From Chrysaora quinquecirrha (taxonomy: Eukaryota; Cnidaria; Scyphozoa; Semaeostomeae; Pelagiidae), in assembly GCA_014526335.1 (NCBI GenBank), contig JACTAT010000014.1:7348393-7412392 (forward strand): a stretch of 64,000 bases of DNA, given 5' to 3'. Of the stretch, positions 19,116 to 31,171 are shown piece by piece. The notes under the pieces are model-generated. The model saw only the letters and a list, made by a program, of their open reading frames with translations, did not search any database and had not been told where the DNA came from. Numbering within the stretch: the first letter of the stretch is position 1; every line of letters starts with the position of its first letter. Made by a program: the position numbers and the translations under genes.

Positions 19116-21491
19116 TCTAAAGTGCAGTACAGTCAGTTTTTCACTTTTTGCTAAAACCTGGAATGGGTAAGAATTGAAACTTGTGACAGGTAATACAGTG
19201 CATCATATAAGTAGTGCGAAAGCAAGATCTGGCGATTAGATTTAATTGAGTACTCCTACTTTGTTAGCGCTCACCCTTGGGCTACCGCTCTCACGGTCTA
19301 ACGTCAAACCGCAGACGCGGCTGTTGGCTGGTAACTTTTATGCCCGAAAGTTTTAGAAACTGCGTTTAACTTGAGCTAAGGAATATCAACTAGCAATAAA
19401 TTTCACTACTTTATATTTTACTACCTGTAATTAGGAAGATTATTTCGAGTAAACAAATTAGTAAATGGAAAATTAAGAAGAAAGGTTACCAAGACGCACC
19501 CTGTAGAACACCAACGAGCTGCTTTATCAAATCCACTTATATTTTTTCAAAGGTTTTGTAGTACCACTTTTTGACAAAATGCTTTACTCCATGGTGCTTT
19601 ATTGATTTCGACATGAGAAATTCGAGAAATCTCCGTGGCAGAAGAAAATATCTCCACCGCAGGTGAAAGTATTCGGTTCACCGGAGCACAAGGAATTTTT
19701 TCACATGAAACTTTTCAAAATTGCTCGGTTTTTATAAGTTTATCATTTCTTCATTAATTAGTATTGATAACCTTGGATTTGGTTTCAGCAATCACTACTT
19801 ACAACTTTACAACCTTTCATTAATTAATTAACTTAATAGGTTGCCATCACATAGTTTTTAAAGTTTCGCAAAGGAAAGTAAAGTTAAAGTTGCTGTTATT
19901 GAGTCTACTGCTAGCCTATGGCTACTCAGTCGACTTTACACCTTAACCCTGCTCTGGATGCATTAGCATATAGCAAGGTGCAGCCACACATGACGCTCAT
20001 AACTACCGACCACCAGGTACCCACTTATACACCTTGGTAAAGAGAGAGGCACATTTTTGTTAACAACTTGTCCAAGGTTATCTTTGAAATCACAAGTGGA
20101 AAGACCGTGACCCACAAAATTTTTGTTGTGAGTCAAGCACGCTAACCACTGCACCACACCTCCATATAACGAACACCTGAGGGCTGAGGCAGAGACCAAT
20201 GCTTTTTGTCCGTTGTGGACAGATATCCGCTGGCGCTGGATGTACTGTAGAGGTTTTTTAAATGATAGTAATGTTCGTCCGTTGTTGCATAGAACTGTCC
20301 GTAAATGGAGGTTAGATTAAACTGTGCTTCAAAATTGTGAACATGAGAAAATCGAAAAAAATAAGAGAAGCTCCATTCTTTTTGCCTACGCGACATTTGC
20401 TGCTAGCTAAACCAGGTTTCCTTGTTAGCAATCGCGAAATTTCGCTGCCTCGTTTCTATGTTTGAATCGACCGCGAATTCTACTTTCAAACTTCAAAGCT
20501 GCAAATCCAAGCAAAGTAAACTCCAAGTGTTCCTGCTTCATTTCTGTTCCAAGCAAGCTTCTTGACAAGGCAAGAAAACCATTTTACACACAGAAAAGGT
20601 GACTGATTAATTTATATTTTGCTAATGAACTGTTTTTGTCGATTGCAGAAGCATCTGGACTAATTTAAGTATGCAAAATACAAACATTAGGCCCATCCAT
20701 CCGACATCCGAGGAGGTGTTTCGGGGGCGCGCAGGCCTCGCAGTTCGTAAAAGAGAAAGAGGAACAATATGTCACATGACCAATAAATTGTTTTCTTGGA
20801 CGTGTTCAAGGGGCAACAGCAGCGAGAGGTCAGCAACACTGGTCTGACAAGTACCCGTTGCATACGAAAATAGCAGTGAATAAGTTAATATTTTGGCATA
20901 ATTTTGGGTATAAGTTTTAAGGAATTTGGTGTGAATATGGGTAGGCATTTTGATTATTGGGGGGCACTTCCCTTTCCCTATCCGAAACTAAGTCAAGTGA
21001 CCCCCAGTATTGAAGCTAAAGCTGTAAGCGTACTGTACTCAGCACTTTTTCGTGAAATTTATGCCTTTGTCACAACTATTTGGACCTGACCCAGGCTGAA
21101 ATCTTTGCACATCCTGCACTGAAGGCTATTGTTTTCCAAACAATAGGGGTATTGTTTCCTATTGTTGTGACAAGATTGCACACCTTTGTTTGTTGATGTG
21201 CACAAGAAAGTTTCAGACCAAGGACATGACTGCAATGTTAAAACAGATTTTCAAATAAAAAGTGACTTGAATTATAAATTAATAAAGTGCTATAAAAATT
21301 AAGATATGAAAATTAAGTTTATTTCCTGTGAAGCAGTCATGTCTCCACAGACAGACCCTACTGACTTCATGATAATTGGCAAAATACCATCACCCGATCA
21401 AGTCATGTTTGAAGATGGGACATCACATAACGTTGGACAAAGTAACTGAAATTCAGTGCTTTAAGGGGATTCAACTGTTGTAGTTTAAAGA
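19116..21491. other. Intergenic region between the Cys/Pro/Lys-rich gene and the PC-esterase gene
   Basis: I find no convincing exon. It contains a tRNA-derived SINE (19960-20165, minus) and AT-rich unique sequence. A minus-strand AATAAA signal at about 21318-21323 lies about 170 bp downstream of the PC-esterase stop. The upstream promoter of the Cys/Pro/Lys-rich gene should lie just above 19115 but shows no clear core motif. Confidence 0.5.
19960..20165 (-). mobile_element. tRNA-derived SINE (minus)
   Basis: On the minus strand it starts GGTGTGGTGCAGTGGTTAGC, a typical tRNA A box; a weak B box (GGTCACGGTCTTTCC) follows about 40 bp later, then a body with TGGGTACCTGGTGGTCGG. A different body from the SINEs at 11345 and 49620. 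Confidence 0.6.
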
Positions 21492-22778
21492 TCAGAAATT
21501 TTGTCTTAGACCATTAAGTAAAAACTGCACTTTTAGTCTGTTGATTTCAAATCCATAATGGGTACCATCAAAGCTGTGAATTCCAGACGTGAAGTTAAAT
21601 GTATCCATGACCATTATATCATTTTGATCACAATATTCCTTCATAACTGCATTGAAAGCTTTGATTTTGCTATTGCCTTGGCTTTCTCTGAATTCAGTCG
21701 GCTTCAAAGGACCTGCAGAATGAGTACTCAACCATATAAATGTAGATTTGTCATTGTTAATGCTTTTGCGTAATTGAACTATTGGTGTGAGGAACTCGTT
21801 GATTACCTTGGTATGATTGAAATTGTCATGTACTCCTATTCCTAAAACAATGAGTGGCTTTGTTTCAAGAAGCTTTTGTTTAATTGTTTGCATCGCTAGA
21901 TCCAATTGTTTAACGCTGTGTGTTTGTTCATAAGACAATAATGGTTGCTTCCTGCTCTCCATATATGGGCAGTATTCTCCATGACTCTGTACATCATTCC
22001 AGCTCATTGCAAGTTTATTGTGACATGCACTGTCTACGAATTGGTTCTCTCCTCCACACAACTCTTTGTATTTCTGGTTCAGGTCCGTCCGCAGCCCTCC
22101 GGTTTTTGTGTTATCTGTCAACAAGATCAACAAAGCTGTAAACAAATGACGTACTAACGAATCCCCTAGAAACGTCACTGATGTGTATTGTTTACTCAGG
22201 TCATTGCAGGCTTCAGTCTGTGTGATCTTAGGTATTACACAACCATCTAACGTCTCCCAAATTGCCAACTCTGCCGGGACGTATTCACGGTAATCAGTAC
22301 AGAAATTACACTGACAAAACTCGACTCCGCTGCCACACCATCCTATATCGTCTCTGCAGCATGGTGTATTGCTTAGCATATCGCATTGTGATGGTATATC
22401 CAAGTAATACCCTTGCGTATTGTTTGCGTGGATAACTCTAGGCAACGGATACTTAGTACCGCAGCGAAGATCTCCATGGTACAGAGAAGACGGCCAACCT
22501 TTCTGAAGTCTCATTTTCATGACAACCTCGTTGTAATCAACGATATCCTTGTACGTTATGCCGGCTCTTTGGCGCCATTTCCCTTGCGGTAGAGTTTTCA
22601 GTATGTTTCTGCATGTAGGGTGACGCGCGGACGGATTTGTCAGTTGAAAGTGCATTTGTCGTGGGTTGGGTATTGTTATATTGACGTAATAATACGGCAT
22701 CATGTCATGCATCAGGCGATGGAGGTATACAAGTAAAACTAATGCTAGTATCAATGTAATGCATGCTAGATGCTTCAT
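21492..22778 (-). CDS. Type II membrane PC-esterase-fold protein (CAS1/TBL/NXPE-like)
   Basis: One intact coding exon of 428 codons. The start ATG (22778) follows a plausible 5'-UTR acceptor (tttctag at about 22800). Residues 5-25 form a signal-anchor helix (ACITLILALVLLVYL), then a lumenal domain. A Cys-rich patch (CCRDDIGWCGSGVEFCQCNF) precedes the esterase fold. The nucleophile motif is FLGDSLVRHLF (GDS) and the C-terminal DGTHYG supplies the Asp-x-x-His pair; between them lies VLGIGVHDN. This arrangement is that of PC-esterases (plant TBL, CAS1 sialic-acid O-acetyltransferase, NXPE/FAM55), Golgi enzymes that move acyl groups on glycans. The exact substrate cannot be read from sequence. 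Poly(A) signal at about 21320. No frame break. Confidence 0.82.
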   Translation of the reverse strand: MKHLACITLILALVLLVYLHRLMHDMMPYYYVNITIPNPRQMHFQLTNPSARHPTCRNILKTLPQGKWRQRAGITYKDIVDYNEVVMKMRLQKGWPSSLYHGDLRCGTKYPLPRVIHANNTQGYYLDIPSQCDMLSNTPCCRDDIGWCGSGVEFCQCNFCTDYREYVPAELAIWETLDGCVIPKITQTEACNDLSKQYTSVTFLGDSLVRHLFTALLILLTDNTKTGGLRTDLNQKYKELCGGENQFVDSACHNKLAMSWNDVQSHGEYCPYMESRKQPLLSYEQTHSVKQLDLAMQTIKQKLLETKPLIVLGIGVHDNFNHTKVINEFLTPIVQLRKSINNDKSTFIWLSTHSAGPLKPTEFRESQGNSKIKAFNAVMKEYCDQNDIMVMDTFNFTSGIHSFDGTHYGFEINRLKVQFLLNGLRQNF

Positions 22779-22974
22779 GTAGCTGTCTTTGCAGTCCTAG
22801 AAATAGTCACAAATATAAACATACACAATGAAAAAGAAAAACTTTTGAGTCCATGAACAAGATCAACAGTGGTCTAGCTAGACTAGGGAGAGGCTTTTTC
22901 AGCGTTTTAATTGTGTTTTTGGCATAAAATTCTGCTTCAAACTAAATACCTCGCCCCTTTTCATGCTTGTATTT

Positions 22975-23135
22975 GTAGGAAAAATGGCACGTTGTTGGGT
23001 ATAATTCATTTTTTCGTAAAATTATCAAAAACGTAAGAAACCTTTTAAGAAACTTTTAGTGCTGAGATAGGGTTAAGAATTAAGAAACTTTTGGAACTAG
23101 GCCTTGAGCTAGGTTTCTTAAAAAAATAAAAACGT
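22975..23135. mobile_element. MITE of the AAGNAAC family, A-type copy
   Basis: Contains taagaaacc, ttaagaaactttt and attaagaaacttttgg, and closes with gctaggtttcttaaaaaaat before acgtgcac. All four motifs carry A at the variable position. Confidence 0.5.
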
Positions 23136-23595
23136 GCACTGTGCTTCGCAATCTCAAACAGCTTCTTTTTATCTTGGGTTATTTCAAAAATACTGAACCT
23201 TAACCTGTCGTCGATGTTATTAAGGCCTAACGGAGGGAAAAGTTAACTTTACTAAAATTTTTCGAGATTTTGGCGAAACAGTTTGGGATTCTTTTGATTT
23301 TCAGAGATTTTTTTAGGATTATATGACATGCAGCTAAGTATTAAGAGAACTCTCTTGGAGTTCTTCTCTTGGTTGTGTCTGACCGTCGGTTGATGTGACC
23401 GTGATTTTGAAAGAACTTTTTCCTTTTACCTTGAATATTTATCGTTTAACATAAACTTTAACTCGTCTGGGAGACATTACTGACCTTTGTCAACGACACT
23501 CTTAGGGTGACCTGAACTATAGTCAATATAGCTACAAATAGCCCAAATGGCGAGATAGATGTCGTTAAATCCCAGAAAAACTCCAACGCTTTTAC

Positions 23596-23685
23596 AACTC
23601 ACCTCCTGGCATTAAATCCAATAGCATCAGTTTTAGAAAACAGCCATGTTTAAAAACCCATCTTATTGCAAGTGGCGGCTAATAA
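23596..23685 (+). pseudogene. Non-LTR retrotransposon 3' remnant
   Basis: In the plus frame it reads YNSPPGIKSNSISFRKQ then LKTHLI, the W/YN-xLP-x-I-xx-xx-S-I-xx-F-xx-xLKTHL signature found at the very C-terminus of many LINE ORF2 proteins. Only about 28 codons remain. Confidence 0.5.
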
Positions 23686-24110
23686 CTTAGTTCTTTAGTT
23701 TGCCTTTGCCTGACTCAGATCAATGTTTTCACGAATGCTTATGGCTACGGCAACTTCTTTGTTGGTCGCTCAGTCAAGCGTGTAATTTTCGCTAGGCCTG
23801 AAAATCACGGGTCGCGGAGCATCTCGGAGAAAGTTGAAATAAAAAACCTGTTTTGTTTCTGCAGCAGTATTTAAACTTTAACTGTGTCAATTGATGTTTT
23901 GATTTTGCATGTTGTTTAGCTATATGATGTGTTCTGAGGGGTCGAATTTATTGTTCTATTATCGATTGCTTGAGCTTGGGAACGATAAGAAACAGCGGGA
24001 AAGAATGAAGTCATATAATGGAGTCGTCGTTCCTTGTATGGTGTAGTTGTTTACAGCCCCGGACGGATCACCCACGCTAATTTCCAAGGCCGGACCTTGC
24101 TAACGTCTAA

Positions 24111-24320
24111 ATGTACACTTTCAAACCTTCTTCAAGCACGTTTCTCCTCTGTTGCCTTCAGTGGCAAGATTTCGAAATTCCCCGACTTCGTTTAGAATAT
24201 TGTAAAAAATCCTTTAAATACCAAGGAGCAGCTACATGGAATGAGATCCCTAAAGAAATAAGAGATTCTGCCTCGCTAATTTCCTTCAAACGAAAACTAA
24301 AGGAACTCCTGAGGTTGTGA
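24111..24320 (+). pseudogene. Non-LTR retrotransposon ORF2 C-terminal remnant
   Basis: The open segment contains WQDFEIPRLRLEYCKKSF, then GAATWNEIPKEIRDSASLIS and FKRKLKELLRL before a stop at 24318. R-x-RLE-x-x-K-xSF-x-Y-xGA-x-xWN-xLP-x-x-IR is the C-terminal end of CR1/L2/RTE-like reverse transcriptases. A poly(A)-like AATAAAATGAAAATGAAATG stretch follows at 24445-24465. Confidence 0.7.
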
Positions 24321-24859
24321 CCCAAACACAACACGACCCATTGGAAGAGCAGCTACATTATTATTTTTCTTACATCCTAAATTGTGAATTTGTAGTTTAA
24401 GTTTTTCTTTTTGTAATGCTGAAAGGGTATTGTGTAAAAATAAGAATAAAATGAAAATGAAATGAAGTGGCATAGGAGCTTTTGGCTTTTTCCTTAAAGG
24501 AACTTCTTCAGCTTATCTATCTATAACCCCATTCGCTCAGCATTTCTAACTTAAAGACGACATCTATAAAATTGCATGCACGTATCCTAGCGCTGTGGCA
24601 TTAAGTTAGCAACTAATTCCTTTTTGACCGCAACTAGTCGGCCCAAGTTCCAGATAGTCTGTCGTAATCGACCCGAGCGCTCTTGCATCAACCAACTGTA
24701 TCCTACAAGTTCTAACTAGCTGTTTAACATGTCCACGTCAGTAAGCAGTAACATTTAGTTGGCAGTGTTGAATCGTAGGTCGACATAAAATCTATGTGTT
24801 CAAAAGCTTGACTTGCAGCTACCTAAGTGTTCGTCCACAAGAAGCTATGTCCCTGTTGT

Positions 24860-24965
24860 AGACTCTACCGTGGCTGGGGCACGAACGCCGACCTCTGTAA
24901 GCCCGTGACACCTCAAGTGGCTGGATTAGACCACGATGCCACAGCATCTCTGATCTTACCCTATA
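24860..24965 (-). mobile_element. tRNA-derived SINE fragment (minus)
   Basis: The plus strand reads ccgtggctggggcacgaacg, then ggctggattagaccacgatg; the minus strand thus carries an A box CATCGTGGTCTAATCC and a decayed B box CGTTCGTGCCCCAGCC, like the 11345 family. Confidence 0.5.
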
Positions 24966-25430
24966 CTTATGCTCACTGCGTGAGCACATGGGCATCGCTT
25001 GATGCTTAACGCTTCCATTACCCCCCTGTAAACTTCCTAGAAGGCCTCATTTGGGATGATTTTTTAAGCTACAGCTCAAGTTATTTGTGCAAGTCAGTCA
25101 GTCAGTCACCCTGACAGCATCTAGATCAGTACCATATATCGTGTTGGAAAACAAAACTGTGGGAGCACCTTGTGTGATCAATACTTCCGATCAATTCAGC
25201 CACCCCTGGCAATATCAGAAAATCAATACCATCTGCCGTTTATCAAGAGTGAAAACGGGGGTCAACTTGCTGTGTACTCGAGCGTTGCAGCCATCAATTG
25301 AACCAAGGTTTTCAAAGCAGGTGTCTCTCATCGGCTGTTTTGACTTTTCTGTTGCAGTTTATGTTTTGTCTGCGTTTTGGTAAACAAACGATCATGAAAA
25401 AGGCCTCAGATCTACATTTTCATTTCTAAC

Positions 25431-26827
25431 ATGTGCTGCATATCTATAGCCTGGTTTTTAACGATACTGTGCCAGATCTCTTACGCCACGGGACAGTTAT
25501 CATTTCAACAGAAAGTATCCTTCATGAAAGAATTCCTCACGCGAGAGTTTACGACGTTTTGGTCATACAAAGACTTATATGCGGCGCCGGCGCAGATCGG
25601 AGCCACTCCGCAACTTGTTCAAAAATCGGTATCAAATCTAGGTGAAGAATCAAGACTGAACCGATTACTAGTTTATGCGTTTAAAGGAGGGAAGATTACT
25701 ATGCCAATTATTGGTGGATCGATATCTAGAGGAGCGCCATTCACAGAGGAGAATCAAGGTTTTAGGATCTATTTCAAAGCTATAGAGGACTGGTGGAATA
25801 CAATGTTTAAAGATATAAGTGGCTCCGAACTTGTGGCCAAAAGCCTCTCTCTCGGTGGTGTTGGCACTGATTATTTCTCATATTGCCTTGACCCTCATTT
25901 AAGTGAAGACTTCAAGCCGGAACTAATCATATGGGAGCTCGCCGCTAATGACTTTGGCCGCTATAAAGACAAACCATTCCCTTCTGGCGAACCGCTAGAG
26001 CAATTTACTCGTAATGTTGTTCAGCGCTACTCAAGGCCTGCCTTGATTTTTCTTAATTTTTTCCGTGGCGCTGATGCATCTGACGAGAAATGTCCTAATT
26101 ACGAAGACGAGGGTGGCCTCGCTGTGGCGACTCATTATAATATATCATCACTGAGCTGGAGGAATTTTATCTGTGATTATATCCGACAAAAGACCCAAAT
26201 TTTGGTTTTGAGCGTGAATTCTCCTCGGATAAATTTCATCCAAGCATACTTGCACACGCACAGATGGCCTTTATTGTTATCAATTACATACGAAACGCGT
26301 TTTTACGAGTGTTAAGAGGACCTGCGGGGCAAGCGCAGAATCTCGATGCTTTTACGGACCTTGTTGATATAGACTTATACATTCTGCCGCCGCTCGTTCT
26401 GTTCCCTGGAACGTCCACCGCTAAACCGCTTTGTTTCACATATTTGCGTTATAACGAGTACGAGCCAAATAATACCCTTTCTGCTCTGGTGACGAGGCAA
26501 GATGACTTCAAATTCAACATATTCAAACAGTTTACGATTAGAACGGACAAACTTGGCGGAATGCAGACTTTTGTTTCTGAACAACTGATACAATTTTCTA
26601 TGTTTTTGCCGCGTTACTCCTCGCGGTTAGCAGTTGTTTCGCACGCAACTTCAGGGCAAGCGCAGATTTGGTTAGATCACCAAACTCCAGTTTTGGTAAA
26701 TACCGAAAATTACCATATGGGGACCTTATTAAAGGTAGTATCAACGAATATACAGCCTGGAAAACATGTTCTTAATGTACTGTCTTTAAAAAACGGGTTT
26801 GTTGTTTGTGCTATTGGCGTGATTTGA
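25431..26827 (+). CDS. Secreted SGNH-fold hydrolase with C-terminal beta-rich domain (one frame break)
   Basis: No intron is seen in the coding region. A signal peptide MCCISIAWFLTILCQISYA starts at ATG 25431. The GDSL-type nucleophile block is PIIGGSISRGAPF, block III is IIWELAANDFG, and the Asp-x-x-His block SSDKFHPS lies in the next frame at about 26220-26245. The frame moves by one base near AAATTTTGGTTTTG (26197-26210); one added base makes the whole region 466 codons and a multiple of three. After the hydrolase, 190 residues of alternating hydrophobic strands (SMFLPRYSSRLAVV, IQPGKHVLNVLSL) suggest a beta domain. SGNH enzymes cleave or transfer acyl esters, often on glycans; the substrate is unknown. 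AATAAA at about 27225. Confidence 0.75.
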
Positions 26828-27722
26828 TTTACGCCTTCGTTTCTTCGTTTATTGCTTTCCCGACAAGATAATTTTAGACTTATTGTAGACTCATTATATA
26901 TAAGTCATACCACACTCTTCGCAAACAACAATGGCAACCTGTTTCTTTATGGAATCGAATTGAATGGCTGGCCATGGGATTATTGAGCGACAAATCAACC
27001 AGCATTGGCGACTCATGTAGTACTACAACAACAACTACAACTACAACTACAACTACAACTACAACTACAACTAACTGCAACTACTAGCTACTTCTATAGT
27101 TTTTGAACCGTTCTCAGCGCCAGTGTTCTTATGAAATTGTTCTTATGAAAGAGATTGTATGACAGATCCATTACGTGCTTTCAACTAAAAGTAAAACTAA
27201 CCGGGTTAAATTTGACCATTTTTTAATAAATGCTAACTTAAAACGTTATACCGTTAGGCTTTTTGTCTAAATGATAAAATACTTCAAAGTACCAAAAAGA
27301 TAAATTCATATATAATAATATTAACTTTTTCTTAATGTACATTATTTCACTTTATTCATTTTTATATTACAAGGTATAATTTTGGTTTATTTGTTAGATT
27401 CCAACATTATTGTCAAATAATCTTTTATGTTCTGTTCATCTCTTCTGTAATATCGTCTGCAGCAGATTTTCCCCGCGCGATGTGTATTATTAGAGCGTTC
27501 ACGGTTAGTTTTCCGCGCGGTAAATTTGTGTTGTCAAATTTGAAGATTCAGATTCTTCTCTTGTGTGACTGGGGTTAGATTTCTTGATAAATGTACTTGA
27601 TCTCTCTGCAATACCATATGCATCGTGCTTATCGTCATTTCCTCGTCGCGTTTTCTTGCATTTTATCGTGCTGCATCGTCTTTATCGCATGTCTGCAATT
27701 CTCCGTTCGTCTATCTTCTCCG
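26828..27722. other. Intergenic region between convergent SGNH and WSC-like genes
   Basis: It holds an (ACAACT)n microsatellite at 27026-27078 and AT-rich sequence. No gene is seen; it is the shared 3' region of the two genes. Confidence 0.55.
27026..27078. repeat. (ACAACT)n microsatellite
   Basis: About nine uninterrupted 6-bp units of acaactacaact, bounded by short acaaca units. Open frames coding poly-Val on the other strand come from it. Confidence 0.9.
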
Positions 27723-30657
27723 CTAAACCAATTTATATATATTTAACGACCATGGCCCACCTTTTCCATTCTTATTACAAGCAAGGCTTGGTCCATATTG
27801 TTGGTATTTTTTAAGAATAGCTTTGCCTCCAAAACATTGTCCACCATTTTCTATTGCAAAACCTGGGAACCCTTTTAGTTTTGCTATGCGTGCACATTTG
27901 TATAAAGCATTTAACCTTGATTTGTAGTTTTTGTCAAGTGGTGACTTGAAAGAACTTTCTAGACTTGAAAGAAGACGCTTTTCTTTGTCCTTGTAACAGC
28001 CAACATTTACATAATCTGCAGTAAAGTAAAAAGATATGATAACACACTAAAACTGAATCAGCAAAGTACAATAACTCTCATGCATGCTCTTTGTTATTAT
28101 CATGCACTTGCCAACTACATGCGAGGGCCTAGACCGAAAATTGTAACGATTCTATGAAATAGCAGTCCTTGTCCTAAGGGTCGCGTACTGTATGACTCCA
28201 CTCAACGTTTCACCCTACAATAAGACCATGGCCAGACGATCTAACATTGCTGGTAAACGTTTGAAATCTGTTTACGCCTAAAAGCATTGTTTGGCCGTTT
28301 TGCGATGTCTCAAAATATTGGTTAACAAACAGAATTTGTTAAGTGAAAAGCTATGTCTGACGAGGTATGTTTTTCGAGATGAGCAAACGTCCAAACATTT
28401 TGTTTGACGAACATAAATTTCAGATGTTTGACTGAAAATGTTTGATTGTTTGGCTGTGGCCTAAAACCGAAAATCGTGAAATTGTCTGAAATAAAAGTCC
28501 TGCGGCTAGCCTTGTTACCAATGTCTTGTATACTCAACGACTGCATTCAAATACTTTACCGTACAATAAGGCCCTAGGCTAATGGTCAAACATTGTTGGT
28601 CAAACATTTGAGTTCGCCTGTCAAATGGTCAGCAGTTATCTTGCTGTTTGCATGGCTGTTTCCCTGTTTCGATGTTGATATTTTGTTTAATTTGGGCCGT
28701 TATTTATGCTATTGTTTGAGCAGCCAATCAAATCATGAATTGACAAAGCCGATACCGATACAATCACCAATTATGGACAACAACGTTTGTAACCCTAGAA
28801 GCCTCTTGTAGCCCTTTTTTTTTGGCGGGAAATTTTGATTTGAAATTTCTATTTCAGATCACGCGCTTACCTTCCCGACACGAAGGACTGGTGAACATAG
28901 CGTTATATTTATCCTTACTTTATTTTTCGTTACAAAGTAGCTTTACTTACATATGCGTATTGCTAAAATACACGTACAAAGAAAATTATGTACTATTTAA
29001 ATTAGAATGTTATCGTTTAAAAACTATAGGGTTATAAATATACAATACTGATGAGTATAATAAACCCAAAATTTGGATTTGACGATTTAAGATACTGTAG
29101 ATATAACGTAAGTAAATATACATACTGCCTTGAGGGATACAAATGTACATTGATGGATTGATGTACAAACTGTATATACTTTCCAGCGGGGTACTCATTG
29201 TAATTTTGGTATGGTTGCACATACGGTTAGGGTATGTGCCGTAAGATTGTGAAAGAAACTAAAGAAAACTCAAAAGTTCAGTTTTGAGTCAGAAGTTAGA
29301 ATAGTGTTAATATCGCGTCGAAGATATTCGTAGTACAATTTCAAGTAGTATTAAGGTCTAGAGGACTGTAACACCGCGGGGGTATGGTGTGTCCTCGTCC
29401 ATCACTCAGTCATGTACAGTATGCCCCCCTCCCCGAGATAAAAATTGATTAAACTATATCAGTATAATATAAAGTTGCAGATTATAGTAGTTAGTAAATA
29501 AGTTAGTTATTTATATAAGTGAATATTTTTGTTGTTAGTTAGTTACTGTGTTAGTTTTTCGTGATGATAAGTTTGCAGCCGCGTAAGTTTCTCTCTGTGA
29601 CTGCATTTTTGGTGGGTCTTGCGCAGCAGAATTTGCATTCAGCAAAAATCACTTTGCCAAGCCCGTTAGGCCTGGGTTGGACATCTGCCTAGTTCTTTCT
29701 TGAATGGGGAGCTTTGGGAAGATACTGAAGCAAACGGGGTTTCAATCCAACAACCACACTAGTTAAAAAGCTTGAATTCTGAATTGAGCAAAAACTTACT
29801 TATTGCCAATTTTTTGCTGTTAGCTAAAAAGAAACAAATTTGAATCATTAACACGACATGTGTATAACTTATAAGTAAGAAACCACAACATGATGTGATT
29901 GGAGATCAGAATCAAGAAAATTAGGCGCTGACCAAACGATCAATCAAACATTATTTGTCAAACAGTTGAAATTTGCATATGAAGCAGATTGTTTTACCGT
30001 TTGGCCATGTCATAAAACAATGCCTGTAAAATTTTTTTTGAAAAACAGAGATCGCCAAGCGTTCAAACATAGCTTGAAAATGTTTGACAAACACAAACAA
30101 TCAAATATTAAGGGTCAAACAATTGAAATTTGCTTGTCAAGCAAACTGTTTGGCCGTTTGGCCATGTCCAAAACATTGCTCGTCCAACATTTTATGTTTG
30201 CGTCTAGCAAAGAATATTTTGAACTTTTTCAACAACAACACGCGACAAACTTTGCTTACTTTGGCTTGTCAAGCTTTGTTTGATCGATTGGCCATCTTTC
30301 AAACATTGCTTGTCAAACATTTTTTTGTTATTGTCAAACTTCAACAACTTGCAACATTTCGGCCCTTAGGAACAAGGCGTTAGTGCTTGCGCATTTGCAA
30401 CGACTTCATTGTTCCAACATGCTGGACAGCTGGACAGCAATGTTTTTGGACGTGGCGAAACGGTCAAACATTTGCTTTGAAGCGAATTTCAAATGTTTGA
30501 TAAACAGCGTTTGATCCTTTGGCCAGGGCCTTACTGTTAGCATAAACAGCAAAACAAAATGGCATACTGACCTTTTGCATTCTCTTTTTTTGTCTTCATC
30601 AGAGCTTTGTATAATGACGTCAAGGCTAGAAGAATGATAGATACTGTTATGCGAGCC
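27723..30657 (-). CDS. Gene ending in a WSC-like cysteine domain (5' end unresolved)
   Basis: The last exon is 27723-28015, entered in phase 1 after ttactgcag. It reads DYVNVGCYKDKEKRLL, then KCARIAKLKGFPGFAIENGG, QCFGGKAILKKYQQYGPS and CNKNGKGGPW, ending NIYKLV with TAG. The order GCYKD...C-A-xx-A...FA-x-x-x-GGQCF...YGPS-xxC-xx-GxGG is that of WSC/GCY-type domains common in animal secreted proteins, implicated in carbohydrate binding. A candidate upstream exon, 30572-30657, ends in phase 1 and encodes a hydrophobic run (ITVSIILLALTSLY) that could be the signal anchor, but it has no ATG before that run, so a further 5' exon is expected. The intron is full of MITEs. Confidence 0.68.
28134..28640. 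repeat. Tandem-duplicated unit carrying CAAACATT-family MITEs
   Basis: The block from 28134 (accgaaaattgtaacgattc) restarts at 28467 (accgaaaatcgtgaaattgt), followed in both cases by ctcaacg, ...acaataag and a GGCCA/GGCCC element end. The unit is about 333 bp and the second copy is shorter. Confidence 0.5.
28224..28461. mobile_element. CAAACATTG-family MITE, PIF/Harbinger-like, TAA duplication
   Basis: The left end GACCATGGCCAGACGATC and right end GATTGTTTGGCTGTGGCC are inverted. TAA flanks both sides (28221-28223 and 28462-28464). The internal sequence is repeated CAAACATT / AATGTTTG words. A 3-bp TWA duplication is the hallmark of PIF/Harbinger elements. Confidence 0.7.
29924..30530. mobile_element. 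CAAACATTG-family MITE, long copy, TTA duplication
   Basis: The left end GGCGCTGACCAAACGATC and right end TTTGGCCAGGGCC are inverted; TTA occurs at 29921-29923 and 30531-30533. Inside are three or four partial repeats of a unit with TTTGGCCATGTC, AAACATTGCTTG and CAAGCAAA..., so the copy seems to have grown by internal duplication. Open frames over it are incidental. Confidence 0.7.
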
Positions 30658-30872
30658 CTAAAATCCCTAGATTGTAGAAGATCAAACCTTAAGCTTTAAT
30701 CGTCCGTGTTACGTGGCTCTAGACTCCTTTCTCGAGGCCCCTTTCTTTGCAAGCAGCAACAACAACAACGACCCAACAACAATTTGCGCAGAGAGGGTTG
30801 GTTGATCAGTTTTAAGGTTGGTCGTTAAGGTGGTAGCGATAAATAAGACCCATGAAGGACTTAGACTCATAC

Positions 30873-31005
30873 TAGACTTGCTACACACAAGTCCCTTACT
30901 TTTGCTCACATTGAATTGAATTCAACTGTTGCTGTTGTTCGCTTCAATCAATTGTAATTTGAGCGTTTAGCAATAGCGATAACTACGACTCGGGTTATAA
31001 GTCTA
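30873..31005. mobile_element. MITE of the TAGACTTATTAC family
   Basis: Starts TAGACTTGCTAC, ends GGGTTATAAGTCTA; internal words GCTCACATTGAATTGAATTC and AATAGCGATAACTACGACTC recur in the copies at 47021, 56463 and 56989. Confidence 0.6.
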
Positions 31006-31171
31006 GACCAATAAGACTACGAACACTTTTAGGCCATTCGATTTAATTCAATTCAATTCACGTTGTGAATGGTTGTTGTTGTTGGTAATTCTGTTTTCTA
31101 TTCTTGCGAAAGGTTGGACTTGCGTACTGAGCTTTGCCTTTTGTTCTTAGTTTATGTGGGGGTAACTTAAC

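Larger units (their letters stand above)
22779..25430. other. Intergenic region with retroelement remains
   Basis: It holds an AAGAAAC-type MITE (22975-23135), two LINE 3' remnants (23596-23685 and 24100-24320), a SINE (24860-24965, minus) and unique sequence. No host exon was recognised. Confidence 0.55.

Noticed and set aside
29010..29222. Tyr/Ile-rich open frames on the minus strand
   Set aside because: AT-rich sequence without splice context or homology.
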